The translations under genes and the position numbers were made by a program. The notes beneath the pieces were generated by a model, which saw only the letters and a program-made list of their open reading frames with translations, was not told the origin of the DNA and did no database searches. From Thermothelomyces thermophilus ATCC 42464 (taxonomy: Eukaryota > Ascomycota > Sordariomycetes > Sordariales > Chaetomiaceae): 64,000 nucleotides of DNA. The stretch spans positions 2,170,001-2,234,000 of the forward strand of contig NC_016472.1 of the NCBI RefSeq assembly GCF_000226095.1, given 5' to 3'. Positions 35,327 through 46,108 of this stretch are shown in pieces. Positions within the stretch are counted from its first letter, which is position 1. Every line of letters starts with the position of its first letter.

Positions 35327-36841
35327 TGCGCTGATCGTCGTTTGGGGAAAAAAAAAGGTGGGGGGGGAATTGTCGGCTCAGATGGGTCGAATTGGGAGTC
35401 GGTCGTCGATGAAGGAGCTGCCGTTGCGATGAGAGTCGTCCGTAGAATTTAGGCGGGGAAGCGTGGCAGAACTGGTAGGTGGGTCGTGGCACCCTGCCGA
35501 GACCCGATCTTATATCTTATTAGTGTGCTCAGTGGGATTCACGAGGCGTGCCGAGGCTCTGACAGGCAGGTAGGTGCTGTACTCCGTACTCCGTACCTAA
35601 TTGACGTTAGCACAGAGGGTAGCTTCGCAGGCACATTCCGCCTACCTTCCTTACTGGGGCAGGCAGCTTTACCACTGGCAGTCCTACGGAATTGAAGGTG
35701 CATCACTTTCTGCTCAAATCCTGGGCCATCGTCGAATCATCGTAGTTTATTACCGTTGCTACCGAACCTTCCACAACCGATACACACAATGATCCGATTT
35801 TCCAAAGCAACCCTACAACCAAGTCGATGCGAGGCACACAGAGTGATGGCTTCAATCCAAAAGAGTCAATATTACCACCATCCTGGAACATGATCGGGCA
35901 TAGCTCACCTTTTCCAACTCTCCCTTTGCTCACATGTGGCTGGATGCTTTCACGCTCGAATTATTCCTAGGAATCAGCACAACCGCTCAGGAAGATGCTT
36001 GGGTCTCGACAGCCTCCCCCAGGAGACGCTGAGGAAGAAGAAGGAAGAAACCTGGAACTCACGGACCAGTCTCGCTTCACGCTCTGACTGGAAAGTTGTG
36101 GCGGCAGGCTCTGATGGTCGCTCGCGCGGAAGCGGGTGTGGCAGGAGTCAAGTTTCATCGCTACGGGGCTCCCGTGTCAGGATATCGCTCGGGCCCCCTT
36201 GCCTACCTCGATTTTTGCCTTTTGAGCCGCAAACCCAAGCCGGAACGTGAACGGATGCCGCTCCGGATGTGGGGACCCATGGTCTGATGCATGACCTAGC
36301 CTCGACAACCTCGTGGAGGACAGAACTCGAGCCGGTGCCGGATTCGCACCTTTGCATCGCTGTCAACTCTGGACTTAGTCCAACCCTGCCTTCTTGGAGC
36401 CATTGCGGGATGCCCTGTTTCGACCGGCGCCTGACTCGCCTGTCTATTTCCAGCACCCTTCTGGGGTGCCCCGGGAGTCAAGCATGGAGGGCCATTGAGC
36501 CCGCGGGAGCATGAACTCGAAGAGGGATCCTCAACTCCCGTGTCGCGGATCTCGTGAGAACCGTTCTGCCGCCATATATCCTCCCCCTTTCCGGTCTTCC
36601 CTCTCATCTTCTTCCCCTCCTCCTTTCCTGCCTTCCGCGATCCGAATCCCCCCGTCTCCGTGGTGGTGTCTGTCTTCTCTTCCGTCTTCATTCGCTTCGT
36701 GAACTGCAGGTCAGCGTATCTTTTTCTCTGCGATATTTTTTCTTGAACTACGAGTCCTTAGCCCAATACAATCTTTGATCAGCCCAGCCTTGGCCTGGCT
36801 TGATACATACAGACCAACCAACCACAAGGTTCCGGCGCAGG
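35327..36841. other. 1.5 kb divergent intergenic region
   Basis: This lies between the CX9C gene and the GPI-protein gene. TACTCCGTACTCCGTACC occurs at about 35580-35597. The stretch 36575-36700 is strongly C/T-rich, suggesting the leader of the downstream gene. The GC-rich block at 36090-36360 was checked for tRNA-like arms without success. Confidence 0.55.
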
Positions 36842-38373
36842 ATGATTCTCTCCGCCAACGTTTCCCTCACGGTTCTGCTGGCTGCTGCCGCTCAGCATGT
36901 AGTTGCAGCTCCCCAACGGAACAGCAACGGAACCGCCCGGCAGGCCCCTAGCAACGAAGATGGCAACGGCAATGGGATTGTCCGCGTACAAACCGTTGCC
37001 AATCCGGCGCCAGCACCTTCCGCAATCCCCTCAGAGGTCCTGGCATCCCAGCAATCGAGTGCTGCGGCTGTCGCATCCGCCGTCGCCGCCGCCAACGAAG
37101 CTGCAGCAGCTTCGGGTCTAAAGGAGCTCCCTGGCTTGCAAGCCGACGAGTCTCCGGCATCGCTTCTGCCACTGCCCGCATTGGCCAATGGCGATGCCAT
37201 CACTCCTCCGGCCGGAGCGGATTCGTCTACGACCGTCACCCCAGGCCCGACCGAGGTGGCATCGCAGTCGGATGTGGCCGAGACGCAGAGTCTTGAAGGA
37301 GGGCTGCGCCAGTTACCGGGACTCGGTGCGGGAGCGGCTAGCCCTAGCTCTTTAGCGCCGCTTCCGACTCCCCCCAGCGTCGACACCTCGGTAAGTCACG
37401 TCGGCCGCGTTGAAGGAATCCACCCCGTAGACTGAGACACTTTGACTTTCGGCAGGCCGAGACCGCTACATCAGGGATCGCTCAGATCATCGGGTCCTTT
37501 ACAGAAGTCGTGGGCGAGACGACTGCGGAAGCTATCAGCTCTGCTACGGCGGCTACCTCCGCCGCTGGCGCCGTCGTCGCCTCCTTCACACCCGTCACAG
37601 GAGGTACAACCGCCGCGGCAGTTATCGGCTCCTTCAGTCCCATCATCACCGCCAGCCCATCCGCCGACTCAGGAGTGGCCCAGCCCACCGCCTTCGTGAC
37701 TCCGGCCCAGGGCTTCGTCTTCACCAACGGCACGAGTCCCGGAAGAGGCGCCGCGCAGGCCACCGGCGGAACCTTCCTCCCGCTCCCAAGCGACGCAGCC
37801 GGCGGCTCTCTCCAGACCCTTCCGGGCCTAAACAACAGCACGGCGGGCACCGGCACCGGCATCGGCACCGGCGGCGGAATCAGCAACGGTACCATAGGCG
37901 AGGACGGCAACAATAGCGCCTCTTCCCCGAGTCTCCGACCCCTTCCCGGCCTGAGCGGCGCCGGCGACGATACGTCATCCGGCAGCAACGGCGGTAACAG
38001 CTCGCTGCAGCCCCTGCCCAACGACCCCATCGCGACCGCCACCGCCGGCCCCGCCCCCGAGGGCGAGGGCGACCTGTCGTCGTCCGCCCCGTCGGCGTCG
38101 CCAGATGCGGCGGCGGAGGCGACGGCGGCAACGGCATCGGCGCTGACGACGCTGACGACGGTTCTGGCCAACGGGGCAACCAGCACGCTGGTCACGGCCG
38201 CGGCGGCCGCGCAGACCGCCGCCGCCGGCGGAAGCCGCGAGGGGGCAGGCGTCGCTAACGCGACTGCCGGGTCCGGGGCGGAGGGACGGTTCGAGGTGAT
38301 GGCGAGGGGCGGTGTCTGGATGGGTGTCGTGGTGGGTGCTGCCCTCGGGATGATGCCGATTCTGATGGCATAG
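36842..38373 (+). CDS. Predicted GPI-anchored cell-surface protein with repeated LPGL/LPLP motifs
   Basis: The two exons are 36842-37390 and 37456-38373, giving 488 residues with a phase 0 junction. I chose MILSANVSLTVLLAAAAQHV because it opens a clear signal peptide; the frame also has an ATG 14 codons earlier (36800). The mature protein is almost entirely Ala, Ser, Thr, Gly and Pro. About eight copies of a short leucine-proline motif are spaced along it: LKELPGL, LLPLPAL, LRQLPGL, LAPLPTP, FLPLPSD, LQTLPGL, LRPLPGL and LQPLPND. N-glycosylation sites (NGTS, NNST, NGTI, NNSA) occur. The C-terminus has a small-residue region followed by a hydrophobic tail (VWMGVVVGAALGMMPILMA), as in GPI attachment. 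No catalytic domain is visible. A wall or surface role is inferred. Confidence 0.8.
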
Positions 38374-39137
38374 ATTTCTCGCCAAACTATATTGCACTGT
38401 ACTCACGACCTGCTGTTCCCTGGCTCTCACTTTTTTCTACTACTCCTCTCTCGTTTCCAGTTTCGGACGTGGCGGTTCGACTGTTCGTTCGCCTCTTGGG
38501 TATGTAGAGCTACGGTCCGTGGCCGAGCTCCTTTTTTTTTTTTTTTTTTGGGGGGGGGGGGGGCCGTTGTCTGGGACGATGTTTCGATTTGAATACAAAG
38601 CCAGCGCTGGCTAGGTCTACACTCTGTAAGCTCCCTGCTCTGGACGGGGGGCTCCGCCTGATCTCCGAGCTGGTAACGCTGGCTCAGGAATAGATCCCGT
38701 TGTGGTGTGGTTCGAAGCGTCCAGAGGGGTAGAAACAGGCCTTCGTAGCCGAAAGGTATCGGGGTGCGAATTGTAATGTATACCCGGACGGCCGCACAAA
38801 GTAACCTGACAACTCATCCACTTCTCGCGGGTGACCTTTTGCGACAGAGAGTTAGAACAGGATATGATCGATGGCGTCTCAACGGGTCTCTCGTCCAAAG
38901 CCGGGACGACTTGGTTTGCACAGTACGGGGTTAGACCTCGTTGATACATTGCTCGTCGCTGCTCGTCGCTCCCCTGGGATCTTAAACCCTCCCCCCTCCC
39001 CTAGCGTCTGCTGCTCTCTACCTTTTACTCTATACATGTCTTCCAGACTCGTATCTGACAAGTGGTGTTGGGGTATCGTCTGTATCTATGGGGTGGTCTT
39101 GGAAGTGACTGCTGCCACCTACCTGTGGCCCGGTCCC
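38374..39137. other. Convergent 3' flanks with a T18-G14 tract
   Basis: This 0.76 kb stretch lies between convergent genes. A striking homopolymer junction of 18 T (38532-38549) followed directly by 14 G (38550-38563) lies here. No gene was supported. Confidence 0.6.
38532..38563 (+). repeat. T18-G14 homopolymer junction
   Basis: Eighteen T are followed directly by fourteen G, downstream of the GPI-protein gene. It may be genuine simple sequence or an assembly-sensitive site. Confidence 0.9.
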
Positions 39138-40499
39138 TCAAATCTCGGCCTTGCCCAACTTCTCCGCTAGCTCATCAACTTCTTTGTCCTTTCGCTGAGC
39201 GACAGGCTCTTGTTGCGCCTCCTCGGCCTCCTTGACAAGCTTCTCGGCCCTCTCCTCGGGCTCAACCTCCTCCTCCTCCTCCTCCTCCTCCTCTTCTTCT
39301 TCGCCCTCAGATTCCTCCTCCAGGTCACTCAGACTATCAAGACCCCACTCATCCTCGACGACAACGTCGCCGGCCTGCTTCTCCTTGCGCGCCTCGAAGA
39401 GGTCCTGGAGTGCAATGATGGACTCGTCATCCTCGGTGAACTTGTTGCCGTTGAGCTCCAGCTTCCTGAGCGCCGGCAGTGCCTCCTCCACGGCCTCGGC
39501 GAGCGCCTTGACGCCGGACGAGGTAATCTCGTTGTACTGCAACCGCAGGATCTTGAGCTTTGTGTTCTTCCCCTTCTTGAGCGCCTTGGCGAGCACCACA
39601 CCGCCCTTAGCGCCCAGCAGCGAGTCGCCAACGCCCAGATCAACCAGCTCGGTCCAGCCGGGGGTGACAGCGGCCAGAGCCCTGGCACCGAGCAGCGTGA
39701 ACGTATTGTCCTGCAGATCCAGGACCTCGAGCTGCGTGGCATAGCGAAGACCCTCTTTCAGCAGATGCGAGATGCCCTCCTGACGGATGCCGTTCTGCAC
39801 CATCTTGACCTCCTTGACCTTGTTATGCAGCTTGAACGCCTTGGCCCACGCCGTCATGCTGCCGTTCTCGAGCCGGTTGCGACCGCAGATGACGGTTTCG
39901 AGGTCGGGTACCTGCTGCCCCGCCTTGCGCGCCGCCTCCTTCTTTGCGTGCAGCTCCGAGAGCGCATCGGCGACCAGGATGCCAGCGTGCGGGCCGAGGC
40001 CGTTGTTGTTGAGGTAGAGGTGTTGGAGGGGCACATGTTCCGCCAAAAATGCGACAAGAGGTGCTTGAGTGTTGAGGCCGAACGCGTTGTCGTTGAGGTT
40101 GACGGTGTTCAGGTTCGGAAGGTTAAGAATCGAGGTGAGGAGGGAGGAGATCGCTTCGGGAATCTCGCTGAGGAGGCGGCCGGTGAATATGTCGGCGAGA
40201 TTGGCAACCTGCGGAGGTGACTTAAGTCAGTAGGCTGCAAGGCGGCATCGGCATCGGCATCGGCATCGCGGAGTTGCGGCCGGTTCCGCCGGGGCGCGAC
40301 TCACCCGCAGTGACTTCTTCGTCGCAAGCACCTCGCCAAGAAGCTTGCATGCCCCGACACCCAGAGTGTTGCCGAGCAAGTGCACCTCCTCGACATCTGC
40401 CATGGCGCGGAGATCGGCAATGTGAGGCTCCAAATCCTCAGCAGTGTCCAGTTTCAGACCCCTCCCTTCGAGGGAAAAGATCTTGGTTGACGAAGCCAT
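39138..40499 (-). CDS. RNA1: Ran GTPase-activating protein 1 (RNA1)
   Basis: The two exons are complement(39138-40208) and complement(40305-40499), giving 421 residues with a phase 0 junction. The N-terminus KIFSLEGRGLKLDTAEDLEP and the leucine-rich repeats are characteristic: EVHLLGNTLGVGACKLLGEV, LYLNNNGLGPHAGILVADAL, ICGRNRLENGSMTAWAKAF, LDLQDNTFTLLGARALA and LRLQYNEITSSGVKALAEA. The conserved GRNRLEN segment carries the catalytic arginine region of RanGAP. The C-terminus has the usual long acidic stretch (polyE, encoded by CTC repeats at about 39266-39310 on the + strand). The protein stimulates GTP hydrolysis by Ran in the cytoplasm, setting the direction of nuclear transport. The 96 bp intron contains a short GGCATC tandem repeat (about 40243-40267). 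It is divergent from the Iec1-like gene. Confidence 0.96.
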
Positions 40500-41252
40500 T
40501 GTGATTTCAAGTAAAGCGATATGCGGGAAATCTTGGCCAAGGCCCCCGTGGCTGCACGAAGTCGCGTTGCAAAGGTGAAGTCGTAGCTTGCGGGACGGGA
40601 GCGCATGAAAGTCTCGTCGACCCCTGGGGTTTGTTATTTATTGTTATGGTGGGGGAGGGGTAAACCAACAATGAGAACCCTGCAGTTTGGTCAATGGTGG
40701 CAACCTATCCGGCGACAGCCCAAAACTCCTCAGCTGGCGGGCAGTTGCTCGCCACTTGCTGATTGACCTTTTCCTTACTTAGGAGGAACATGGGTACCTA
40801 ACGTTACAGTACCAAGGTACTTTGTATGTACTGTATGTACAGTACATTGGTACTTACACTAGCGATAAGGTTGGTGAACTCACACCCCTTGTCCAGGGTC
40901 ACGGCGCGACGACGCCGCTATCCGCGGCGCGAATCAATGGCTTCCGCCAGCTGACCTGCAACTTCGCAAGTCGGCATTCTCGCTGATCTCTCCCAGCTTC
41001 GTGCGCCAAAGCCCGAATACCTGGGTTTAGGGTGCAATCCAGCCACACCTAGGTCTACAGGTTACTCTCTTTTTTTCGCCCCATCGAATTTCTTGGACCT
41101 CTGGGCAACTTGAAAGTCTTCTGGAAGCGAAAATCCATCAAAGACAAGCAGGACAGACAAGCAGGGCATTGATTGGCATCGGCTGCCAGCCGCGTCGAGC
41201 CTTCAATTTCCCCATCTTTTATTGTTCTTCCTGTCCTCCCAGCCTACCAACA
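40500..41252. promoter_or_regulatory. Divergent promoter region, RNA1 / Iec1-like, with palindromic GTAC cluster
   Basis: This 753 bp stretch separates two start codons. It contains a dense GTAC/TGTA inverted-repeat cluster at about 40808-40853 (see findings) and a T7 run at about 41069-41075. No gene was supported. Confidence 0.5.
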
Positions 41253-42400
41253 ATGACCAGGCCAGACTCGCCAATCGAGGACTCGCCGCTCTCGTCCATG
41301 GCCTCCTCCGAGGACGAGTTCCCCGACGAGGTCACCGAGGTGTTGGATGACGGGCCCCCACCCAAGCGCCTCAAGATCACCGCCCGGTCGAACACTCCCT
41401 CGGCCGTCGCGCCTGAACCCGAGGCAGAACCCGACCCTCTCGAGGGCATGTCCGATGTGTCCTCCGACACCGACGGCGATGTCCCCAGCTCCCCGGTGAA
41501 CGCGCGCCAAGACGAAGATGACTTCCAGGAGCAGATCACTGTCTGCGCGTGGGAGGGTTGCAAGACTGGGGACATGGGCAACATGGACAAGCTGGTCGAG
41601 CACATCCACAACGACCACATAGAGAGCCGGCAAAAGAAGTACACCTGCGAATGGGTCGGCTGCTCGCGGAAGAGCATGCCCCACGCCAGCGGCTATGCGC
41701 TGAAGGCTCACATGAGGAGTCACACGAGGGAGAAACCTTTCTACTGTTACCTGCCTGGTGAGTAATAACCTTACCAAGCTGCCACTGCTTGCCTCTTGGC
41801 TCCGCTTGGGAGACTAACGCAACCAAAACAAAAATAGAATGCGACCGCGCGTTTACTCGATCCGACGCCCTCGCGAAGCATATGCGCACCGTCCACGAGA
41901 CCGAGGCGCTCCGACCGTCCGACCCGGTGCCTAAGAGCATGCAGGCCGCGACGGGCAAGTCCAAGAACCTCAAGATCATCATCAAGACCCCGCAATCCCA
42001 CGCGTCCGGCCAGGACGATGCCGTGGACGACGCCAGCCCAGGGGACGAGTCGTCGGGCGACATGTTCACCCCGCTCACTCAAGAACAGGGCTTCTCTCCC
42101 GAGGAGCTGAACATGCCGCTCGAGCGGCTGGTGAAGCTCTGCCGCCTGCAGGTGAAGTGGGCCGAGGAGGAGGGCGAGCAGCTGCGGGCCGAGTGCAAGC
42201 TGTGGGAGGACCTGTACAAGCAGGAGTGGCTGGAGAAGGAGGTGCTGCTGGACCAGGTGGTGCAGAGCGAGCAGGCATGGCAGAAGCGACAGAAGGCGCT
42301 TCTCGAGGGGGATGCCGATGTCGCGCCGGCGGGCAATGGCGAGGCCGCGCCGGCCGACGCGAGCGCAAGTCGCGAGGAGCCTGTCACGGCTGATGCCTGA
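41253..42400 (+). CDS. C2H2 zinc-finger protein, INO80-complex Iec1-like
   Basis: The two exons are 41253-41757 and 41838-42400, giving 355 residues with a phase 1 junction. An acidic N-terminus precedes three C2H2 fingers: CAWEGC...H-x4-H, CEWVGC...AHMRSHT, and, restored by splicing, CYLPECDRAFTRSDALAKHM. A basic LKIIIKTP motif follows and the C-terminal half is a charged coiled coil (LERLVKLCRLQVKWAEEEGE, then DLYKQEWLEKEVLLDQ). This combination matches fungal proteins related to S. pombe Iec1, a YY1-like finger subunit of the INO80 chromatin remodeller. It could instead be a stand-alone transcription factor. The finger call is firm and the complex assignment is moderate. The start at 41253 follows CAACAATG; the frame is open upstream to 41169. 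Confidence 0.82.
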
Positions 42401-42973
42401 GGGGGATATGGAGCCGTCTCGGAACAGGATTTAGACCCCCCCATAGTCCTCCGTCGGGGGCTCATTGATTTTGCGGACGTGGGCGTTATGGTTCGGGCGA
42501 GGAGTTGGGGAACGGGGAAAGGGGCCTGTTAGAGGGCAGGCGATGCGCTGGTTCTGATTACGGCACCGGAGGTCTGGACAGTCTTTCAAATGCAATGTTG
42601 GTCATGTTACGGTTGCGCGGAAGAGCATGGGCTACCGATCAATCCATAGGTTTTTGATTGTTTGAGAATTGCGGCCCATTGGTATTCTTACCATGGGGAA
42701 CATAGGACCGTCGTCTTCACGGGCCGGAGATGGACACATCGCAGAACAGCAGGCTTACGCACCGGCGTTTATGGCATGACCACACCGGCGGGGGGGGCCG
42801 CCAACACACGGCTTCGGCCCAAACTCAACTAAGGCCCTCGCCAATCTCGACACGACCTCGTCACTACGATCACGCCCAAGCGACACCATGCATCAACATC
42901 TCTGAGCAATCAACGGATCTACCCCCTCTCCCTCCCTCGAAGACAGCCCGGACCACCTCAGAAACGAACAACA
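42401..42973. other. Convergent 3' flanks
   Basis: This 573 bp stretch lies between convergent stop codons. Only untranslated flank is seen. Confidence 0.6.
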
Positions 42974-43663
42974 TCACGACCTCTTCTTCTTCTTCTTATC
43001 CGCCTCGGCGTTCTTGAACGGCCACCCGCTCGTGCTCTTGTCCGCCCCCGTCCGCCGGCTGACTCGCCTGTTCCTGTCGCCCGCAAACAAGAGCACCCCC
43101 AGCCCGTACGCCGCCAGCACGCTGCTGGCGAGGCAGCCCAGCAGGTACGCCGTCAGCCCGCGGGTCGCGTGGTAGCGCGTGTAGGCATAAAACGCCGCGG
43201 CCGCGTGGTAGAGGGTCGTCAGCAGCACGGCGGCGGACGCGGAGGGGGTCGGGTTCGACGTGTTGTCGGGCGCTATTTTTGAGTGTGAGTGTGAGTGTGA
43301 GTGTGAGTGTGAGTGTGAGTGTGCGTTAAGGGGAGTGGGAGACGGACGGTTAGCTGGCGAGTCGAGCGGCAGGGCCCCGGAGAGGACGAGGAGGAGGCTG
43401 CCCAGGGCTAGTTGTGCGAGCCCGAGGGAGCGGGCAAAGTACTGCTCCAGAGACGCATTGGAATTGGCGACGCCGTATGGCGCCCCTTGCGCAGGGCCGT
43501 CGGCCCGGAGGAGGGTGCTGATGAGTGAGGGCCAGACGATGAGCGTCGTGGCCTGGATCGCTAGCCAGGCCAGACTGGCCGCGCTGTATGTTGACACGGA
43601 CTGGAAGATCAGCATACGCAGCAGAAGGAAGGAGGGAGTAATGATAAGGTAACTTACGTCCAT
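42974..43663 (-). CDS. Small four-helix membrane protein with (His-Ser)n loop
   Basis: The two exons are complement(42974-43600) and complement(43658-43663), giving 210 residues. The first exon is just Met-Asp before a GTAAGT donor and a 57 bp intron ending TTCCAG. Without splicing, the frame would also be open from 43696, but the strong splice sites favour the short start. Four hydrophobic segments are visible: SLAWLAIQATTLIVWPSLIS, SLGLAQLALGSLLLVLSGAL, AAVLLTTLYHAAAAFYAY and LLGCLASSVLAAYGLGVLLF. Between helices 2 and 3 lies a run of His-Ser pairs (about seven), encoded by a hexanucleotide repeat at about 43279-43322. The tail is KKKKKRS, a possible dilysine-like ER signal. The family is not recognised. 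Confidence 0.72.
   Translation of the reverse strand: MDVSYLIITPSFLLLRMLIFQSVSTYSAASLAWLAIQATTLIVWPSLISTLLRADGPAQGAPYGVANSNASLEQYFARSLGLAQLALGSLLLVLSGALPLDSPANRPSPTPLNAHSHSHSHSHSHSHSKIAPDNTSNPTPSASAAVLLTTLYHAAAAFYAYTRYHATRGLTAYLLGCLASSVLAAYGLGVLLFAGDRNRRVSRRTGADKSTSGWPFKNAEADKKKKKRS
43279..43322. repeat. Hexanucleotide microsatellite (GAGTGT)n inside a coding region
   Basis: About seven tandem copies of the unit GAGTGT read on the + strand. On the coding minus strand they encode alternating His and Ser in a loop of the membrane protein. Copy number is likely to vary among strains. Confidence 0.85.
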
Positions 43664-44294
43664 TGCCCTGCCGTGACGGAAGCAATCCAGGTGCAAAGAT
43701 CAATAAATGGGTTCTTGAACTACAAAGGATTTATTTATGTATTGTCGTCAAACGGTTGAAAGATTGAACCTCCCGTAACCATTTTCATACCCACATCGAT
43801 AAACGTAGATGAAATCATGTCAACCCTTAGAGACCTTACGTACATACAAGTACGTCATCGGGGTGTTTGACAGCTAACTATGTACGGATTACTGTAATAC
43901 CAATGCTGTGATTGGCACAGTATTGTTACCGTAAGTCGGAAACCGGCGGCGTGGACCCTCCTATCGGCGGGGCACCCAAACCGCCACCACAGAGCCGATA
44001 CCGCATGTGCGAAGTCGCATTTCAAAGCAAGTCGCCCTCAAAATCGTGCATCTCCGAGTAGAGAGCTTCGCGGACCCCCACGACCCTTCCCCCCCTTTTT
44101 TACGGGGCATTCAGAGTGCGTTTTAGATGCGCTAGGAAATATCTCACCCCCAGACTCGCTGGTCGCCATTCTTACCGCGTCCATTGAGAAGCAGCTCTTC
44201 TACGAGACGGAACTTGCGCCTATTATTGCTGGATTTCATCCGTCGTTTTTCTTAACGTTCAGGGCGAACGATCGGCCTGCGCGATCGGCCCAAC
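43664..44294. promoter_or_regulatory. Divergent promoter region, membrane protein / NAR1
   Basis: This 631 bp stretch lies between two divergent starts. It holds ACGTACATACAAGTACGT near 43838-43855, another GTAC/ATGTAC-type patch, and a C7-T6 tract near 44089-44101. No gene was supported. Confidence 0.45.
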
Positions 44295-46067
44295 ATGTCC
44301 GCGATCCTCTCGGCCGACGACCTTAACGACTTTATCTCCCCCGGCGTAGCCTGCATCAAGCCCGTCGAGACCCTTCCGGCGCAGCCACCATCATCTTCCG
44401 AACAACCCCAATCCCTCGAATTCGAAGTCATCCTAGACGGCCAGCAACCCTCCGCCACCGGCGCATCGACAAACGCGCCCGCACAGATCTCCCTCACCGA
44501 CTGCCTCGCCTGCTCCGGCTGTGTCACCTCTGCCGAGGCCGTGCTCGTCAGCCTGCAAAGCCACAATGAGGTTCTCTCCATGCTCGATTCGGCGCCGGCG
44601 CTGCGGATAACGCGGGACAGCGACGGCGGCAGCTATGGGGCTGGCAAGTTCAAGGTGTCTGGGTTGGAGGATCCAGCGGCGAAACTCTTCGTCGCGAGCG
44701 TCTCGCCCCAGACGAGAGCCAACTTGGCTGCGGCGTGCGGGGGGGGCGTCACGGCGCGGCAGGCCGGTTGGATGATCGAGCAGCTGTTGATGGGCCCGGC
44801 CGGTCTGGCCGCGGGAGGAAAGCACGGAAATGGATTCACATGGGTTGTGGACACCAACACCGCGCGGGAGGCATGTCTCGTGTTGGGGTCGGATGAGGTT
44901 CTGGGGCGTCGTGAGGGCCAGGGCTCCTCCGACAGCCCTACTCCTCCCGTACTGACGTCGTCATGTCCGGGGTGGGTCTGCTACGCGGAGAAGACGCATC
45001 CGTACGTGTTGCCGCATCTGTCGCGGGTCAAATCGCCGCAGGCGTTGATGGGCACGATGCTCAAGACCGCGCTCAGTCGGCTGCTTGGGATTCCGCCTGA
45101 CAGGATATGGCACTTGGCCGTCATGCCGTGTTTCGATAAGAAGCTGGAGGCGAGCCGCGAGGAGCTGACGGATGCGGTGTGGGCAGGCTCGGGCAAGCCG
45201 GGGAAAGGGGTCAGAGACGTGGACTGCGTCATCACGAGCAAAGAGGTTCTCATGCTTGCCGCGTCCAGGGGAGTTGACTTCTTCGGGTTGCCCAAGTCAG
45301 CGCCAGTGCAGCAACCCGAGTTTCCAGATCCCACCATCCAACGATTCCTGTTCCCGGCACAGCATCGGAAGCAGGTTCGGGAGGAGGGCACGTCTGGCGG
45401 TAATTTGCATTACATCCTCCATGACGTGCAATCGAGACACCCGGGTTCTCGGATACAGATGGCGCGGGGCAGAAACGCTGATGTCTTTGAATACTCCGTC
45501 GTCAAGCCGTCAGGCGAAGCCGCGTTCAAGGCGGCGCGCTATTATGGCTTCCGAAACATCCAGAATCTGGTCCGGAAGCTGAAGCCGGCAAAACCATCCC
45601 GCATGCCGGGTGGCAAGCCCGTTGGTAGCGCGAGGAGGCCGGGCAGCAAGTCTGCTGGCCTAGACTACGCCTATGTCGAGGTCATGGCGTGTCCCGGCGG
45701 CTGCACCAATGGAGGTGGCCAGATCAAGGCAGACGACCAAGTGATTATCGATCGCAAAGGGCTCGGCGAGAAGCCCGGTCCAGACGAGCAGAAAGCGTGG
45801 CTGGCGGAGATCGACGAGGCATATTTCTCTGGCGACGAGCCAGATGCTGCACACGGTATTGGCAACGGAAACTCGACCGGGCTCGTTGCCGGCATCTCTC
45901 CCTCGCATATTCGAGATACCCTGGCACACTGGGAGGATATAACGGGCATACAGCTGGATAGATTGGCGTACACGAGTTACCGCGAGGTCGTAAGCGACGT
46001 CGGCAAGCCAGTCAGTGACACCGAGCGGGTGGTTCAACTGGCCGGCAAGATCGGCGGCGGGTGGTAG
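44295..46067 (+). CDS. NAR1: Cytosolic Fe-S cluster assembly factor NAR1
   Basis: A single exon encodes 590 residues starting [20 protein letters not shown]. The protein is an iron-only hydrogenase-like family member. N-terminal cluster ligands are Cys20, Cys70, Cys73 and Cys76 ([12 protein letters not shown]). C-terminal cluster ligands are in [30 protein letters not shown] and [16 protein letters not shown], all present. Nar1 is the bridging subunit between the scaffold Cfd1-Nbp35 and the Cia1-Cia2-Met18 targeting complex, delivering 4Fe-4S clusters to cytosolic and nuclear proteins. Low-complexity insertions ([10 protein letters not shown] near residue 31 and a Lys/Pro/Arg-rich loop near 435-455) are typical for filamentous fungi. 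The stop lies 41 bp from the stop of the convergent SUZ-domain gene, so the two 3' UTRs almost certainly overlap. Confidence 0.95.
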   Translation: MSAILSADDLNDFISPGVACIKPVETLPAQPPSSSEQPQSLEFEVILDGQQPSATGASTNAPAQISLTDCLACSGCVTSAEAVLVSLQSHNEVLSMLDSAPALRITRDSDGGSYGAGKFKVSGLEDPAAKLFVASVSPQTRANLAAACGGGVTARQAGWMIEQLLMGPAGLAAGGKHGNGFTWVVDTNTAREACLVLGSDEVLGRREGQGSSDSPTPPVLTSSCPGWVCYAEKTHPYVLPHLSRVKSPQALMGTMLKTALSRLLGIPPDRIWHLAVMPCFDKKLEASREELTDAVWAGSGKPGKGVRDVDCVITSKEVLMLAASRGVDFFGLPKSAPVQQPEFPDPTIQRFLFPAQHRKQVREEGTSGGNLHYILHDVQSRHPGSRIQMARGRNADVFEYSVVKPSGEAAFKAARYYGFRNIQNLVRKLKPAKPSRMPGGKPVGSARRPGSKSAGLDYAYVEVMACPGGCTNGGGQIKADDQVIIDRKGLGEKPGPDEQKAWLAEIDEAYFSGDEPDAAHGIGNGNSTGLVAGISPSHIRDTLAHWEDITGIQLDRLAYTSYREVVSDVGKPVSDTERVVQLAGKIGGGW

Positions 46068-46108
46068 CCGTGGTCATGGTCCTTGTCAGAACGCTGATAG
46101 ACGGAATA

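Noticed and set aside
36090-36360. GC-rich block with tRNA-like fragments
   Set aside because: No set of arms could be paired into a cloverleaf on either strand.
39210-40220. 336-codon frame antisense to RNA1
   Set aside because: It is a leucine-rich reversal of leucine-rich-repeat codons, and the sense strand is clearly RanGAP.
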